This document shows, one piece after another, positions 18,417 to 27,799 of a DNA stretch of 64,000 nt. The DNA comes from Clostridium sp. C2-6-12 (GTDB lineage: Bacteria; Bacillota; Clostridia; Clostridiales; Clostridiaceae). The notes beneath the pieces are model-generated. The model had not been told where the DNA came from and made no database searches. It worked only from the letters and a program-made list of their open reading frames with translations. Position 1 is the stretch's first letter. Each line of letters begins with the position of its first letter. The stretch is from NCBI RefSeq assembly GCF_009928485.1, contig NZ_JAABNP010000004.1:62001-126000 (forward strand), written 5' to 3'. The position numbers were made by a program, and so were the translations under genes.

Positions 18417-19226
18417 ATGCACAAAAAGTATTTTACTACAGGAAAATTCGCAAAGATGTGTAATATAGATAAACATGTTTTATTTCATTATGATGAAATT
18501 GGTCTATTTCAACCTGAATTAATAAAAGAAAACGGATATCGTTATTACTCTTATGAACAGTATTTCACTTTATATGTCATATTAAATTTAAAAAATTTAG
18601 GAATGTCTTTGAAGGATATAAAAGAATATCTTGAAAATCGAGACCCAAGTATGTTTTTAGATTTGCTAGAAGAAAAGAATACAGAAATCTCAGAAAAAAT
18701 AAAATGGCTTCAAGATATTCAAAAAACCATTAAAACATTAAAAGACATAACCACAGAAGCATTAAAAAGTAATGATAACATACACCTTGAGTCACTTCCA
18801 GAAACTATTATTCTAAGATCACAAAATCTTGAAAATACTTCAGATAAAGACTTTGCTTTATTTATGGAAGACTATATTAAGTTTTGTAAAAGTTTAGGTA
18901 TAACTATTAATGAATCCGTAGGAACAATCGTTTCTGTAGATAATATAAATAGTAAACAATATTTAAATTATTCTTATTTATATATAAAATCTGATAATCA
19001 TGTTGAAGGAAAAACTATAATACGTAAACCCGGACTATATTTATGTGGGTATTATAAAGGTAAGTATGAGGAATTCTATAAGCTGTATGACCAAATGCTA
19101 TCATATGCTGAAAAAAATAAAATTCCTCTAGGAGATTATTCTTTTGAAGAATATCTAATTTCAGATATAGCCGAAAAAAATTCCCATAATTATGTATCAA
19201 AAATTATGATTGAAACCCTTATATAA
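18417..19226 (+). CDS. MerR-family regulator with effector-binding domain
   Basis: The 269-residue protein has an N-terminal winged helix (residues 5-75; [15 protein letters not shown], then YDEIGLF and [10 protein letters not shown]), a coiled-coil dimer helix (about 80-120) and a C-terminal GyrI/BmrR-like ligand domain. BmrR-type proteins sense drugs and switch on multidrug exporters. The gene is divergent from the ABC exporter, and its likely operator lies in the shared 110-base gap. GAGGAG precedes the ATG. Confidence 0.88.
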   Translation: MHKKYFTTGKFAKMCNIDKHVLFHYDEIGLFQPELIKENGYRYYSYEQYFTLYVILNLKNLGMSLKDIKEYLENRDPSMFLDLLEEKNTEISEKIKWLQDIQKTIKTLKDITTEALKSNDNIHLESLPETIILRSQNLENTSDKDFALFMEDYIKFCKSLGITINESVGTIVSVDNINSKQYLNYSYLYIKSDNHVEGKTIIRKPGLYLCGYYKGKYEEFYKLYDQMLSYAEKNKIPLGDYSFEEYLISDIAEKNSHNYVSKIMIETLI

Positions 19227-19280
19227 AATTAATATTAATATAATTTCATTTTTCAATAATTGTCTATAATCTAAGCGCTT

Positions 19281-19346
19281 CATCATAAAAAATATTCACC
19301 TCACCATTTGTGCTATTTACGGTGAGGTGAACATATTTATGATTCT
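19281..19346. terminator. Long stem-loop between convergent genes
   Basis: TTCACCTCACC pairs perfectly with GGTGAGGTGAA (19295-19305 with 19321-19331), and the stem continues imperfectly outward to about 19346. It separates merR from the convergent anti-sigma gene and probably ends both transcripts. Confidence 0.65.
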
Positions 19347-19387
19347 TAATCTATACTTTATCCAATTAAAATATCCTAATAATTATT

Positions 19388-20227
19388 TCATCGTTTATGC
19401 CTTTCAAAATATCCAAAATCATTTCCAGAATAATACATATTATAACCTTTACTACTTTTTTCCTTTCCAAAATCTACTGGCAAATATTTTTTATCAAAAT
19501 TTACATTCTTAAGCTCGATAAATTGAGTAAATACATAAATAATCTTATGTTCTTCATTATCAAGTAGTGCATACTCATAGCAATGATTTCGATTAAATAT
19601 TGTTACATAAGCTGGATACATAAAATTTTTGGTGTCATAGACAATGTTGTTTACCTTGTCTTTATAATTTTGATTTTCATAACTTTCACAAATCTTAGAA
19701 AGCCTTAATACTTCCGCATCAAAATCTGTTTTTGAAAGAGAATATTCTAAATAAATCTGACACGTAGGATCAAAAAGAGTATCCCTATGGTAATAGTAAT
19801 AGGAATCTACTTTCGCTGATTTTGGTATTTCTTTTGGAAAAATATAAAGATTACTATATCCCTTAAAATCTTTAAAAGAACCATAGTCCTTTATATTTGA
19901 TGTTTTAGTAGGAAATCCACCAGTAAAAAACATCCACATAAAAGTTATGACAAAAAGTAAAAAAGCTATAATACTTGCCACTAAAATAAAAGCTATTTTT
20001 ATTTTCTTTCTAACTCTCTTCCCATAATTAACAACATTTTGATTTTCAATTACTATAGGTTCTGGTAAATCAATTTCAGCTTTATTAAGGTCATTATAAT
20101 ATTCTTCACATGCTTTGCACTCTTTAAAATGTTCTTCAATGACTTCATTGCTTTTTTTGTTAGCAATGCCATCCTTATAAATAGGTAATAAATCTCTAAT
20201 GACTTCACAATCATATTTCATAGCCAT
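19388..20227 (-). CDS. Membrane-bound anti-sigma factor with zinc-finger motif
   Basis: The 279-residue protein has an N-terminal cytoplasmic ZAS-like site (H33-x3-C37-x2-C40, HFKECKAC), one membrane helix (about 75-97) and an extracytoplasmic domain of about 180 residues that I do not recognise. It overlaps the sigma factor gene by 17 bases. The arrangement marks it as the cognate anti-sigma. The signal it senses is unknown. Confidence 0.82.
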   Translation of the reverse strand: MAMKYDCEVIRDLLPIYKDGIANKKSNEVIEEHFKECKACEEYYNDLNKAEIDLPEPIVIENQNVVNYGKRVRKKIKIAFILVASIIAFLLFVITFMWMFFTGGFPTKTSNIKDYGSFKDFKGYSNLYIFPKEIPKSAKVDSYYYYHRDTLFDPTCQIYLEYSLSKTDFDAEVLRLSKICESYENQNYKDKVNNIVYDTKNFMYPAYVTIFNRNHCYEYALLDNEEHKIIYVFTQFIELKNVNFDKKYLPVDFGKEKSSKGYNMYYSGNDFGYFERHKR

Positions 20228-20750
20228 ACTCCTCTCTCAATTTATTCTGCATTACAATTTTTCCTCTATGATAAATTACCTTTGCCGAAGCTTCGCTTAT
20301 TCCTAATAATTTAGAAATTTCAGTATAAGGCATATTGAAAAAAATTCTATAAATCATTACATTTTGATTTATTTCTTTAAAAGAATTAATAATTCTAATC
20401 ATAATATTGATCATTTCCTTATTTTCATAAGTTTTTTCCGTGCTACTAATATGAGATTTGGGATCTACCTTATCAAATATAGAAGAGAAAACATTAAAAT
20501 TTTCTGTTTTTCTATTTTTTCTTATATATAAATAATAACTATTTTTTGCGATCTGGCATATCCAAGTTTTAATATGGCACTTGCCTTTAAAGCTACCAAT
20601 TCCTAAATAAACTCTATAGAAGGTTTCTTGCGTAAGTTCTTCAGCTAAATAGGAATTATATATAGTTAATTTCATTAAAAATTTATAAATATCATCATGA
20701 TATTTTTGATATAATACATCAAATTCTTGAATAGCTTCATCTCCTTGCAC
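20211..20750 (-). CDS. ECF-type RNA polymerase sigma factor
   Basis: The 179-residue sigma-70 family member has only regions 2 (about 20-85, including ELTQETFYRVY) and 4 (about 120-175, helix-turn-helix MPYTEISKLLGISEASAKV). That is the ECF layout. The start is GTG with GGAGGTGG upstream. The promoter region on the minus strand contains TGTAAC and TGAAAC words, but no clear ECF -10, so autoregulation is only possible. Partner of the adjacent anti-sigma factor. Confidence 0.87.
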   Translation of the reverse strand: MQGDEAIQEFDVLYQKYHDDIYKFLMKLTIYNSYLAEELTQETFYRVYLGIGSFKGKCHIKTWICQIAKNSYYLYIRKNRKTENFNVFSSIFDKVDPKSHISSTEKTYENKEMINIMIRIINSFKEINQNVMIYRIFFNMPYTEISKLLGISEASAKVIYHRGKIVMQNKLREEYGYEI

Positions 20751-20919
20751 TTTTCCACCTCCTTTATAACACTACACTACATTACATTAGTTTCATTAAA
20801 ATAGAAAAAGTTACACTTTTATTTAATAATTTGATTTTAAATCTGAATGTAAGATCTGTTTTAATTTGTAGATAGTACCATATTTCTCAAGATCTAAATA
20901 TATAGTTTTTTATTTTTAT

Positions 20920-20964
20920 CCGTAAAAATAAATCTTCCGACCTCCTAAATCTTCGGTCGGAAGA
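20920..20964 (-). terminator. Intrinsic terminator of rlmD
   Basis: A perfect 10-bp stem TCTTCCGACC/GGTCGGAAGA (20933-20942 with 20955-20964) is followed on the minus strand by TTTATTTTT. A third copy of the word GTCGGAAGA lies at 20974-20982. Confidence 0.8.
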
Positions 20965-21013
20965 ATATCGGATGTCGGAAGACTTTATATCAATTTTGCT
21001 ATCAATAATGAAT

Positions 21014-22369
21014 CTATCGCTTGATTAGTTTAACCACAGTTTCAGCATGAGGAGTATTTGGAAACATGTCCTTCACTTTAGTCTTTACAATCTCATACCC
21101 TTTCTCTGTAAGCACCTTAAGATCTTCCACTAAAGTCTTAGGGTTACAAGAGACATATATTATTTCTGGTGCATTGAATTTAATCACATAATCTAAAGCT
21201 TTAGGATGCACCCCACTTCTTGGTGGATCTAAAATTATTATTTCTGGTTTATCTTTAACTGTTTTTATAATTTCCGCTACATCACCTGCTAAGAACTCAC
21301 AGTTATTTAATCCATTTAATTTAGCATTTTCTTTTGCAGCTTCTACTGCTTCTTCAATAAGCTCTATACCCACAACTTTTTTTGCATTCCCTGCTACTAT
21401 TTGCCCTATTGTTCCTGTACCGCAGTATAGGTCAAATACAACTTTATCATTGCTGTCTCCCATAAATTCTTTAACTATTGTATAAAGGCTTTCTGCTCCC
21501 TTTGTATTTGTTTGGAAGAAAGAAAATGGTGATATATTAAATTGCAAGCCTAGTAGAGTTTCTCTAATATAATCTTTACCAAATAATATATTAATTTTCT
21601 CAGGTATTACAGCATCAGATCTTGAATCATTTTCTGTATGTATTATTGAGACTAAATTTCCTTTATAGCTTTCGTTTCTTAAAAGCTTAACATAATCGCT
21701 TAAATCAAAATCTATTTGAGTAGTTGTAACTAAATTCACTAAGATTTCACCTGTATTTTGGGCTTTTCTTATAACTAAGTGTCTTAAGTAACCTTCTGCC
21801 TTCATTACTCTGTAGTATGGTAAATCTTGTTCTTGAAAGTAATCTGCAGTTAATCTGATAATTTTTCTATAATCTTCATCAACTATCTTACAATTATCTA
21901 CAGTTACAATTCCAAATGATTTTCCTCTCATATGCATTCCTACAGAAAGCGGTGCACCTTTAGCTTCATCACCAAAAGTAAACTCCATTTTATTTCTATA
22001 TTCCCATTGATTTGGGCTTCCTTGAATGCCTAGATATTCCCCTGTAGGTACATTAGCTTCCTCAAATAAAGCTTTAACTTCTTCACTTAAAAATTGTAAT
22101 TGTTTTTCATAAGGTATACTTTGAGATGAGCATCCTCCACAAACACCAAAGTGAGGGCATGGTCCTTCAATTTCATAATCTGCTCTTTCATCCACACTTA
22201 ATAATTTAAGTTCTGCATACTCTTCCCTTTTCTTTTTTACTCTTCCTGTTATTGTTTGGCCTGGATAAGCATTTTTTACATATATTGTTTTGCCTTCTGC
22301 TTGACCTATACCTGTTGATGGAAATTGTAACTTTTCTATCTTAACGCTTAAATCGCTTCCTCTTCTCAT
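21014..22369 (-). CDS. rlmD: 23S rRNA (uracil-C5)-methyltransferase, RlmD/RlmCD type
   Basis: The 451-residue SAM-dependent RNA methyltransferase has an N-terminal TRAM domain (residues 6-60), an iron-sulfur site beginning C71-x5-C77-x2-C80 ([10 protein letters not shown]), the SAM motif [18 protein letters not shown] and the catalytic cysteine in YVSCNP. In Gram-positives one such enzyme often methylates both U747 and U1939. Monocistronic with its own terminator. Confidence 0.92.
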   Translation of the reverse strand: MRRGSDLSVKIEKLQFPSTGIGQAEGKTIYVKNAYPGQTITGRVKKKREEYAELKLLSVDERADYEIEGPCPHFGVCGGCSSQSIPYEKQLQFLSEEVKALFEEANVPTGEYLGIQGSPNQWEYRNKMEFTFGDEAKGAPLSVGMHMRGKSFGIVTVDNCKIVDEDYRKIIRLTADYFQEQDLPYYRVMKAEGYLRHLVIRKAQNTGEILVNLVTTTQIDFDLSDYVKLLRNESYKGNLVSIIHTENDSRSDAVIPEKINILFGKDYIRETLLGLQFNISPFSFFQTNTKGAESLYTIVKEFMGDSNDKVVFDLYCGTGTIGQIVAGNAKKVVGIELIEEAVEAAKENAKLNGLNNCEFLAGDVAEIIKTVKDKPEIIILDPPRSGVHPKALDYVIKFNAPEIIYVSCNPKTLVEDLKVLTEKGYEIVKTKVKDMFPNTPHAETVVKLIKR

Positions 22370-22434
22370 TATTTACTCCCTATATCTATTATTTTTTCTA
22401 ATATGATTAATTTTAATTATCTAGACATTAAGAA

Positions 22435-22482
22435 AGAGAATGGATATAAAAATTCTTTTATATTCTATCCTCTTTTAATGTT
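22435..22482 (-). terminator. Long hairpin downstream of the RDD-like gene
   Basis: ACATTAA pairs with TTAATGT at the base, and the stem continues with wobbles for about 26 pairs. It lies between the RDD-like gene and rlmD and could end the former transcript or attenuate read-through. Confidence 0.5.
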
Positions 22483-22493
22483 TTAATCAAAAA

Positions 22494-22889
22494 TTAGTTT
22501 ATATTTAATATCTTGTTTGCAATAGTAGCTTTTGCTCTAGTCTTTTCCATTATTGGTGCATAAATACAATTTAAAATGAAATAAATAATTCCTGCCGCTA
22601 ATATTATTCCGCCTGTTTCTCTCACAAACATATATCCAAATAATCTTATTATTTGATCTAGTAAAATTATTAATATTGCTGAAGCTGCTATTAATAAAGT
22701 TTGGTCAAGAATGTTAGCTAAAAAGCTTTTAATTGATGATTTTTCATTTTTCACCGTCACATCTTCATTTACTAAATTATGAAGTTCAGTATTTACATTA
22801 GCCTCCATTATTTCTTCTGAAACTTTTACTTCATTTTCTTCTGCTTCATTTACTGTTTCGTTTTCTTTTATATTGTTATTTTCCAACAA
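22494..22889 (-). CDS. Small RDD-like membrane protein with acidic N-terminus
   Basis: The 131-residue protein has a Glu/Asn-rich cytoplasmic N-terminus (1-55) and two membrane helices (about 60-82 and 95-117). The order FLANILDQ...PIMEKTRAKATIANKILNI resembles a truncated RDD domain. The start is TTG (22889 or the next codon) behind AAGGGGG. It sits 17 bases after the lipoprotein gene, so they form an operon. Function unknown. Confidence 0.6.
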   Translation of the reverse strand: MLENNNIKENETVNEAEENEVKVSEEIMEANVNTELHNLVNEDVTVKNEKSSIKSFLANILDQTLLIAASAILIILLDQIIRLFGYMFVRETGGIILAAGIIYFILNCIYAPIMEKTRAKATIANKILNIN

Positions 22890-22906
22890 AGTTTCCCCCT
22901 TATATT

Positions 22907-23605
22907 CTACTTCATACTCATTTCTGCATCTGCAAATTTGTACTTTTTAGTAGATAATTTATATATAATACACGTTTTGGTAGCTCGTATTTCTTCTTTT
23001 AAGCCATCTATTGTGTTATTTATCACAACTTGTTCTCCATTTTTTAGTTTTTCAATTATTTGCTTATTTATATCTGAATAATCTCTGTTTTCCTGTCCTG
23101 TAAATGCTTCTATGTACTTTTTGAACGAGGTTTTCCCTAAATCAAAATTGTTATTTTTTATAGCACCTTCGCCATCAAAATTCAAACTTAGTTTTAAAGA
23201 TATATCACCAGATTCTAAATTTTCTCCATATGTCTTCATACCAAAATACATACTTTCAATTTTATTGGTTTCTGGCTTAGCATTGTCGTAATATATTGAA
23301 TTATCATTTACAGATACTTTATTTTCTTTTTTTATTTTTTCGTCTTTGCTATATTTTATACCTAATTCTTTTGTTACACTTTCCATTTTAGCTAACTTTT
23401 CCTTAAAGAGTTTTTGTGTTTCTTCTAAGGTATATTTTTCAGCCCATGTTCCTTCTAAATTAGCATCCTCTTCACTTGAATTATCTACAGCTGTTGTTGC
23501 TGTTTTTTCAGTTTTTTTCTCTTCTGTTCCCACTGAATTTTGACATCCTACTAATGAAGTCACCACTATTAAGCTCATTATCACACTTATAATTTTCTTA
23601 GACAA
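22907..23605 (-). CDS. Secreted lipoprotein of unknown function
   Basis: From the TTG start at 23605 the protein has a signal peptide ending in a lipobox (SLVGC) and a Ser/Thr/Glu linker, then a domain of about 170 residues that I do not recognise. GGAGGAG lies seven bases before this TTG, whereas the longer frame to 23668 has no ribosome site and would bury the signal peptide. Predicted to be anchored on the outer face of the membrane. Co-transcribed with the RDD-like protein. Confidence 0.68.
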   Translation of the reverse strand: MSKKIISVIMSLIVVTSLVGCQNSVGTEEKKTEKTATTAVDNSSEEDANLEGTWAEKYTLEETQKLFKEKLAKMESVTKELGIKYSKDEKIKKENKVSVNDNSIYYDNAKPETNKIESMYFGMKTYGENLESGDISLKLSLNFDGEGAIKNNNFDLGKTSFKKYIEAFTGQENRDYSDINKQIIEKLKNGEQVVINNTIDGLKEEIRATKTCIIYKLSTKKYKFADAEMSMK

Positions 23606-24067
23606 GAAATACTCCTCCTTCTTCTCCTTAAACATTTGTTTATTGCACATTTTAAAGTATAATAACAAAATATTAATTGCTTAATAACAACTATTAGATG
23701 TATAAATTTCACTAGAACTTACATACGGCAATTAATTTTCATGACTAACCACTCAAGGCAAATTAATAATACAATACTATCACTTTTGTATTACAACTTT
23801 GTGTCAACATTATACTTTTGTTTTTTTATAAATAAATTATCTAATTCAAAATTAACTTTATTATAATAATTTTAGATTAATTTATCCCCTAATAAGCAAA
23901 TTTATTGCAAACAAATACTTAGTTTATATGTTTGAATTTATACGTTTATACTTAATTTTATTTAACATGCATGTATATTATATATTTTTTTGTACTTACG
24001 TGCAAACATTATAGTGTATATCTTTAAAAGAATACCATTTTTTTGCTTTGTAATGTAAATTTTATAG
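23606..24067. other. 462-base gap with no recognised feature
   Basis: Very AT-rich DNA between the lipoprotein start and the comEA stop. I found no open frame with a ribosome binding site, no clear terminator, no tRNA-like cloverleaf and no riboswitch consensus. It presumably holds the promoter of the lipoprotein operon. Confidence 0.5.
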
Positions 24068-24775
24068 TTAACATTCTATTTGATTCTTTATCCTTTCAAA
24101 CATCTTTTCCCCAATTCCTGTTACATTTTTTATATCTTCTATGGATTTAAACCCTCCATTTTGCTCTCTATACTCAATTATACTTTTAGCCTTTGAATCT
24201 CCAACTCCATTTAAAGTCTTTAACTCTTCTAAGGTTCCAGTATTTATATTAATTCTTTTATTATTCCCCCCTTGAACTTTATTATCAGAACTCTTTATAC
24301 CAGAACTTTCATTACTGACTTCTTTGTTTACATCATTTTTATTGGCTATATAAATTAATTCATGATTTTGTAGCTTTTTAGCTCTGTTTATATTGCTTAA
24401 TTCTGCATTTTCTGTAAGTCCTCCAGCAGCTTCAATAAGTTCCTTTACAATAGCACTTTCATTTAAGGTATATACATCTGGTTTCTTTACTTCGCCTTTA
24501 ATTTCAACAATTATAGTATTTTCTTTGGCAGGAATACTTATCCCTTTATTACTTATATCTCCATTAGCTTTTTTTGAAGTATTTTTATATTTGCTCTTAT
24601 TTTCATTCAATTGTTCATTTTCATCTGAATTGTCTACAAATATACTTTCAGTATCATTTTTTTTTAACTCCTTATATCCAGATTTAACGTATGTGATTCC
24701 AGAAATAATTACCACTATAAACAATACTATTCCAATACCTATTTTTTTCTTATCTTTTAATAATTCCTGTATCAT
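24068..24775 (-). CDS. comEA: ComEA-family DNA-binding protein
   Basis: The 235-residue protein has one N-terminal membrane helix (about 11-30), a low-complexity linker, an SLBB domain (about 85-140, VEIKGEVKKPDVYTL) and a C-terminal helix-hairpin-helix DNA-binding domain (ININTGTLEELKTLNGVG). ComEA is the surface DNA receptor of natural transformation. Here it stands alone, without comEB or comEC next to it. It is divergent from the carboxypeptidase gene. Confidence 0.85.
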   Translation of the reverse strand: MIQELLKDKKKIGIGIVLFIVVIISGITYVKSGYKELKKNDTESIFVDNSDENEQLNENKSKYKNTSKKANGDISNKGISIPAKENTIIVEIKGEVKKPDVYTLNESAIVKELIEAAGGLTENAELSNINRAKKLQNHELIYIANKNDVNKEVSNESSGIKSSDNKVQGGNNKRININTGTLEELKTLNGVGDSKAKSIIEYREQNGGFKSIEDIKNVTGIGEKMFERIKNQIEC

Positions 24776-25007
24776 TAACTTATCTCCTTACTAAGCCCAA
24801 AAAACTAACATTTTGCTCTATGTATATTATTACCATTTTTATTGCAATTTAGACTATTATTGGAATTATTCTAAACTTAATATAGCATAAACCTATTTTT
24901 TTTGGTAAAATAGATTATAAGCACGACTAAAAATAAATAAAGAAATTTAAACTTTTTTTATTTTAGGATAAATTTATATTTCAAAATATATAATTATGGA
25001 GAATTTT

Positions 25008-26255
25008 ATGAAAAGAATTTTTAAAATATTTAACATAGTATTTTTGTTTTTATTTTGCTTTACATATACTAATGCTCAAGCAGATTCTGCTGGACCTCAA
25101 ATCAATGCTGAGGGGTGCGCTTTAATCGATGCCTCTACAGGAACAGTTTTATTTGGAAAAAATGAAGAAAAAGTTTTAGAGCCCGCTTCAACAACTAAAG
25201 TTGTAACTGCACTCGTAGCCTTAGATAAATGTAAACTAGATGACCAAGTTACTGTTAAAGAAGATTTCACAAAAATAGATGGAACTGCTATTGGTTTATT
25301 AAAAGGTGATGTGCTAACAGTAAAAGACTTGCTTTTAGGTCTTATTTTAGAATCTGGAAACGATTGTGCTAACGCTTTAGCTGACCATATTTCTGGAAAT
25401 ACTACTGAATTTGCCAAGCTTATGAATGCTAAGGCAAAAGAGCTTGGCGCTCTTCACACAAATTTCAAAAATCCAAGTGGACTACCTGATCCTGAACACA
25501 CAACAACTGCACATGATTTAGCTTTGTTCTTAAGAGAAGCAGTTAATAATAAGGATTATATGGAAATTTCAAAGACTCCTTTTTATACAATAACTTTAAA
25601 GAGTGATCCTTCAAAAACTATTATAATTAACAATAAAAATTATATGATTAATAAAAATTCTAAATATTATTATCCATTTGCTATTTGTGGAAAAAATGGA
25701 TATACAACAAAATCAAACCATACTTATGTAGCCGCCGCTGAACATGACGGCCATATACTTGTAGCTGCATTTTTAAATGCACTAGATAAAGATCAAAATT
25801 TCCGTGATATGCAGACTGTTTTTAACTATGGTTTTAATAACTTTTCTCTAGTACATATTTATAAAAAAGATACCCAAGTTTCAGAATTTAAGATAAACGA
25901 TGATCTTACAATACCACTTAAAGTAAAAAAAGATATAGATTATATTGTTCCTACTGGAAATGAAAAATCAGTTTCATCTGAACTTAAGGTAGAAGATAAA
26001 GATTTAAGTAAAAAATCTTTTGAAGAAGGTGATAACATTCTAAAAGGAACTCTTTATGTAAACGGGAAAGAATATTTAACTGTTGATTTAGCATCTGGAA
26101 CCTCAAGGCATTACCAGTCTCCAATCGCTTCTGTTAAAGCCTTATCACAAACTCCTAATCTTCCAATTTATGCAGGAGCTACTGGTGTCGGACTATTAGC
26201 TGGAGGCTTTGGTTTAAGAAAATATATAAAAAGTAGAACTAAAAAAGATGTTTAA
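25008..26255 (+). CDS. D-alanyl-D-alanine carboxypeptidase (PBP5/DacF family)
   Basis: This penicillin-binding protein trims pentapeptide side chains of peptidoglycan. The active-site motifs are STTK (SxxK, serine near residue 61), SGND (SxN) and KNGYT (KTG-type). A signal peptide ends near TNAQA and a C-terminal hydrophobic helix plus basic tail (GLLAGGFGLRKYIKSRTKK) anchors it. The frame opens at 24996, but GGAG is correctly spaced only for ATG 25008. DacF, DacA and DacB roles cannot be separated from sequence alone. Confidence 0.9.
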   Translation: MKRIFKIFNIVFLFLFCFTYTNAQADSAGPQINAEGCALIDASTGTVLFGKNEEKVLEPASTTKVVTALVALDKCKLDDQVTVKEDFTKIDGTAIGLLKGDVLTVKDLLLGLILESGNDCANALADHISGNTTEFAKLMNAKAKELGALHTNFKNPSGLPDPEHTTTAHDLALFLREAVNNKDYMEISKTPFYTITLKSDPSKTIIINNKNYMINKNSKYYYPFAICGKNGYTTKSNHTYVAAAEHDGHILVAAFLNALDKDQNFRDMQTVFNYGFNNFSLVHIYKKDTQVSEFKINDDLTIPLKVKKDIDYIVPTGNEKSVSSELKVEDKDLSKKSFEEGDNILKGTLYVNGKEYLTVDLASGTSRHYQSPIASVKALSQTPNLPIYAGATGVGLLAGGFGLRKYIKSRTKKDV

Positions 26256-26281
26256 GTTTTATTAATAGTTTTCATTTTTTT

Positions 26282-26324
26282 AGGCTATATTTCAATAATA
26301 CCTTGAAATATAGCCTATTTTTTT
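26282..26324. terminator. Strong terminator after the carboxypeptidase gene
   Basis: A perfect 14-bp stem (26282-26295 with 26303-26316) is followed by ATTTTTTTA on the plus strand. On the minus strand it also has a short U run and lies just beyond the ferredoxin-like frame. Confidence 0.88.
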
Positions 26325-26586
26325 ATCTAGATATACTGGTTTTTTCTAGAAAACTTCCTATAGGGCAAGCACGCACACATTCTTCGCATTTAAATATATA
26401 ACTTCCATCAATGCCACTATCAGTATCTCGTTTATCTTGGTATTTGCCACATTCAACTCCCAATAAAGTATTATCTTTTATTGCTTCCACCGGACATGAC
26501 ACTTTACAAATACCGCAATAAATACAAACTTCTTTACCTCCTTTTATAAATTCACCTAAAAATTTAGGATTAATATATAAAATTAT
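26323..26586 (-). pseudogene. Ferredoxin-like 4Fe-4S frame without a normal start codon
   Basis: The 87-codon open frame directly after asd encodes CIYCGICKVSCP, a complete 4Fe-4S binding motif, and later FKCEECVRACP, a second partial one, and ends ...SISR. From the in-frame TGA at 26587 to the first cysteine there is no ATG, GTG or TTG. A good ribosome-site word (AAAGGAGGT) lies inside the frame only four codons before the first cysteine. Either it is an N-terminally lost remnant or it uses a rare start. No frameshift partner was found upstream because asd abuts it. Confidence 0.5.
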
Positions 26587-26591
26587 TCACT

Positions 26592-27677
26592 CTATTTTGC
26601 AGTTAAATATCCACAAGCCTTCAAATACTCAGCAGATAAAACTCCGCCTCCTGCAGCCCCTCTTAAAGTATTATGTGAAAGGCATACAAACTTATAATGG
26701 AATACTTTGTCTTCTCTTAATCTTCCCATAGATATTCCCATTCCATTTTCATAATCTCTATCTAAATTAGTTTGTGGTCTGTTATCTTCATTAAAATATT
26801 TTAGGAAATTCTTTGGTGCACTTGGTAAATTTAAAACTATTTCTTGTGCTTTAAAATTTTCCCACAAATTTATTATTTCCTCCTTAGAAGGCTTTTTCTT
26901 GAAGTTAACATAAACTGCTGCTAAATGTCCATTTGTTACAGGTACTCTTATACATTGTGTTGTAATAATAGGATTCTTAGCATTTACAATTTTACCATCC
27001 TCTATTTCCCCCCATATCTTTAGTGGTTCATTTTCACTCTTTTCTTCTTCTCCTTCTATAAATGGAATAACATTATCAAGAATCTCTGGGCACTCATTAA
27101 AAGTCTTCCCAGACCCAGAAATAGCTTGATAAGTGCACGCTAATATTGTTTCTGGTTCATATTCCATAAGAGCATTTATAGGTGGTACATAACTTTGAAT
27201 TGAGCAATTAGGCTTTACTGCTATAAAACCTCTCTTAGTTCCTAATCTCTTCCTTTGACTTTCAATGATTTGTGCATGAGCTCCATTTATTTCAGGAATT
27301 AAAACTGGTACATCATCTACGTTTCTATTCGCCGAATTATTAGATATAACTGGAGTCTCATGCTTTGCATAATCTTCTTCAAGTAATCTAGTCTGCTCTT
27401 TATCTAATGAGATTGCACAAAATATAAAATCAACCATGTTGCAGATTTCCTCTACTTCAAAAGCATCCTTAACTATCATATTCTTATATTTATCAGGTAT
27501 TGGTGTAGTCATCTTCCACCTATTACCCACAGCTTCTTCATAAGTTACACCTGCTGAATTTTTACTTGCAGCAAGAACAGTGACCTCAAACCAAGGATGA
27601 TTTTCTAAAAGGCATGCAAATCTTTGCCCAACCATACCTGTTGCCCCTATTATTCCTACTTTTAATTTACTATTCAT
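26592..27677 (-). CDS. asd: Aspartate-semialdehyde dehydrogenase (archaeal/fungal-type)
   Basis: The enzyme reduces aspartyl phosphate to aspartate semialdehyde, the branch point to lysine/diaminopimelate, threonine and methionine, and the acceptor used by the carboxyspermidine dehydrogenase at the left end of the window. GATGMVG (11-17) binds NADP, the catalytic Cys158 is in KPNCSIQ, and the substrate motif is in RVPVTNGH. The 361-residue length and the GISMGRLRED block fit the archaeal/fungal-type branch. Divergent from a LysR gene. Confidence 0.93.
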   Translation of the reverse strand: MNSKLKVGIIGATGMVGQRFACLLENHPWFEVTVLAASKNSAGVTYEEAVGNRWKMTTPIPDKYKNMIVKDAFEVEEICNMVDFIFCAISLDKEQTRLLEEDYAKHETPVISNNSANRNVDDVPVLIPEINGAHAQIIESQRKRLGTKRGFIAVKPNCSIQSYVPPINALMEYEPETILACTYQAISGSGKTFNECPEILDNVIPFIEGEEEKSENEPLKIWGEIEDGKIVNAKNPIITTQCIRVPVTNGHLAAVYVNFKKKPSKEEIINLWENFKAQEIVLNLPSAPKNFLKYFNEDNRPQTNLDRDYENGMGISMGRLREDKVFHYKFVCLSHNTLRGAAGGGVLSAEYLKACGYLTAK

Positions 27678-27714
27678 TTAAATATCCCCCTTAAAATATA
27701 TTTTGCCTACTGCT

Positions 27715-27736
27715 TATAGATATGATATCATCTATA
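27715..27736. promoter_or_regulatory. Candidate LysR operator dyad
   Basis: TATAGAT-N8-ATCTATA is a perfect 7-bp dyad in the gap between asd and the divergent LysR gene. Its size fits a LysR-type site. Regulation of asd, of itself, or both is inferred. Confidence 0.45.
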
Positions 27737-27799
27737 CATATATTAGTAAAATTGATAATTTCTATTATTATAATCAATTTTTTTGATGGAGATGATTTT

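Noticed and set aside
20751-20830. ECF autoregulatory promoter before the sigma gene
   Set aside because: TGTAAC and TGAAAC words occur but no matching -10 at 16-17 bases could be found.
24996-25007. Carboxypeptidase start at ATG 24996
   Set aside because: No ribosome site upstream. The GGAG inside these bases serves ATG 25008.
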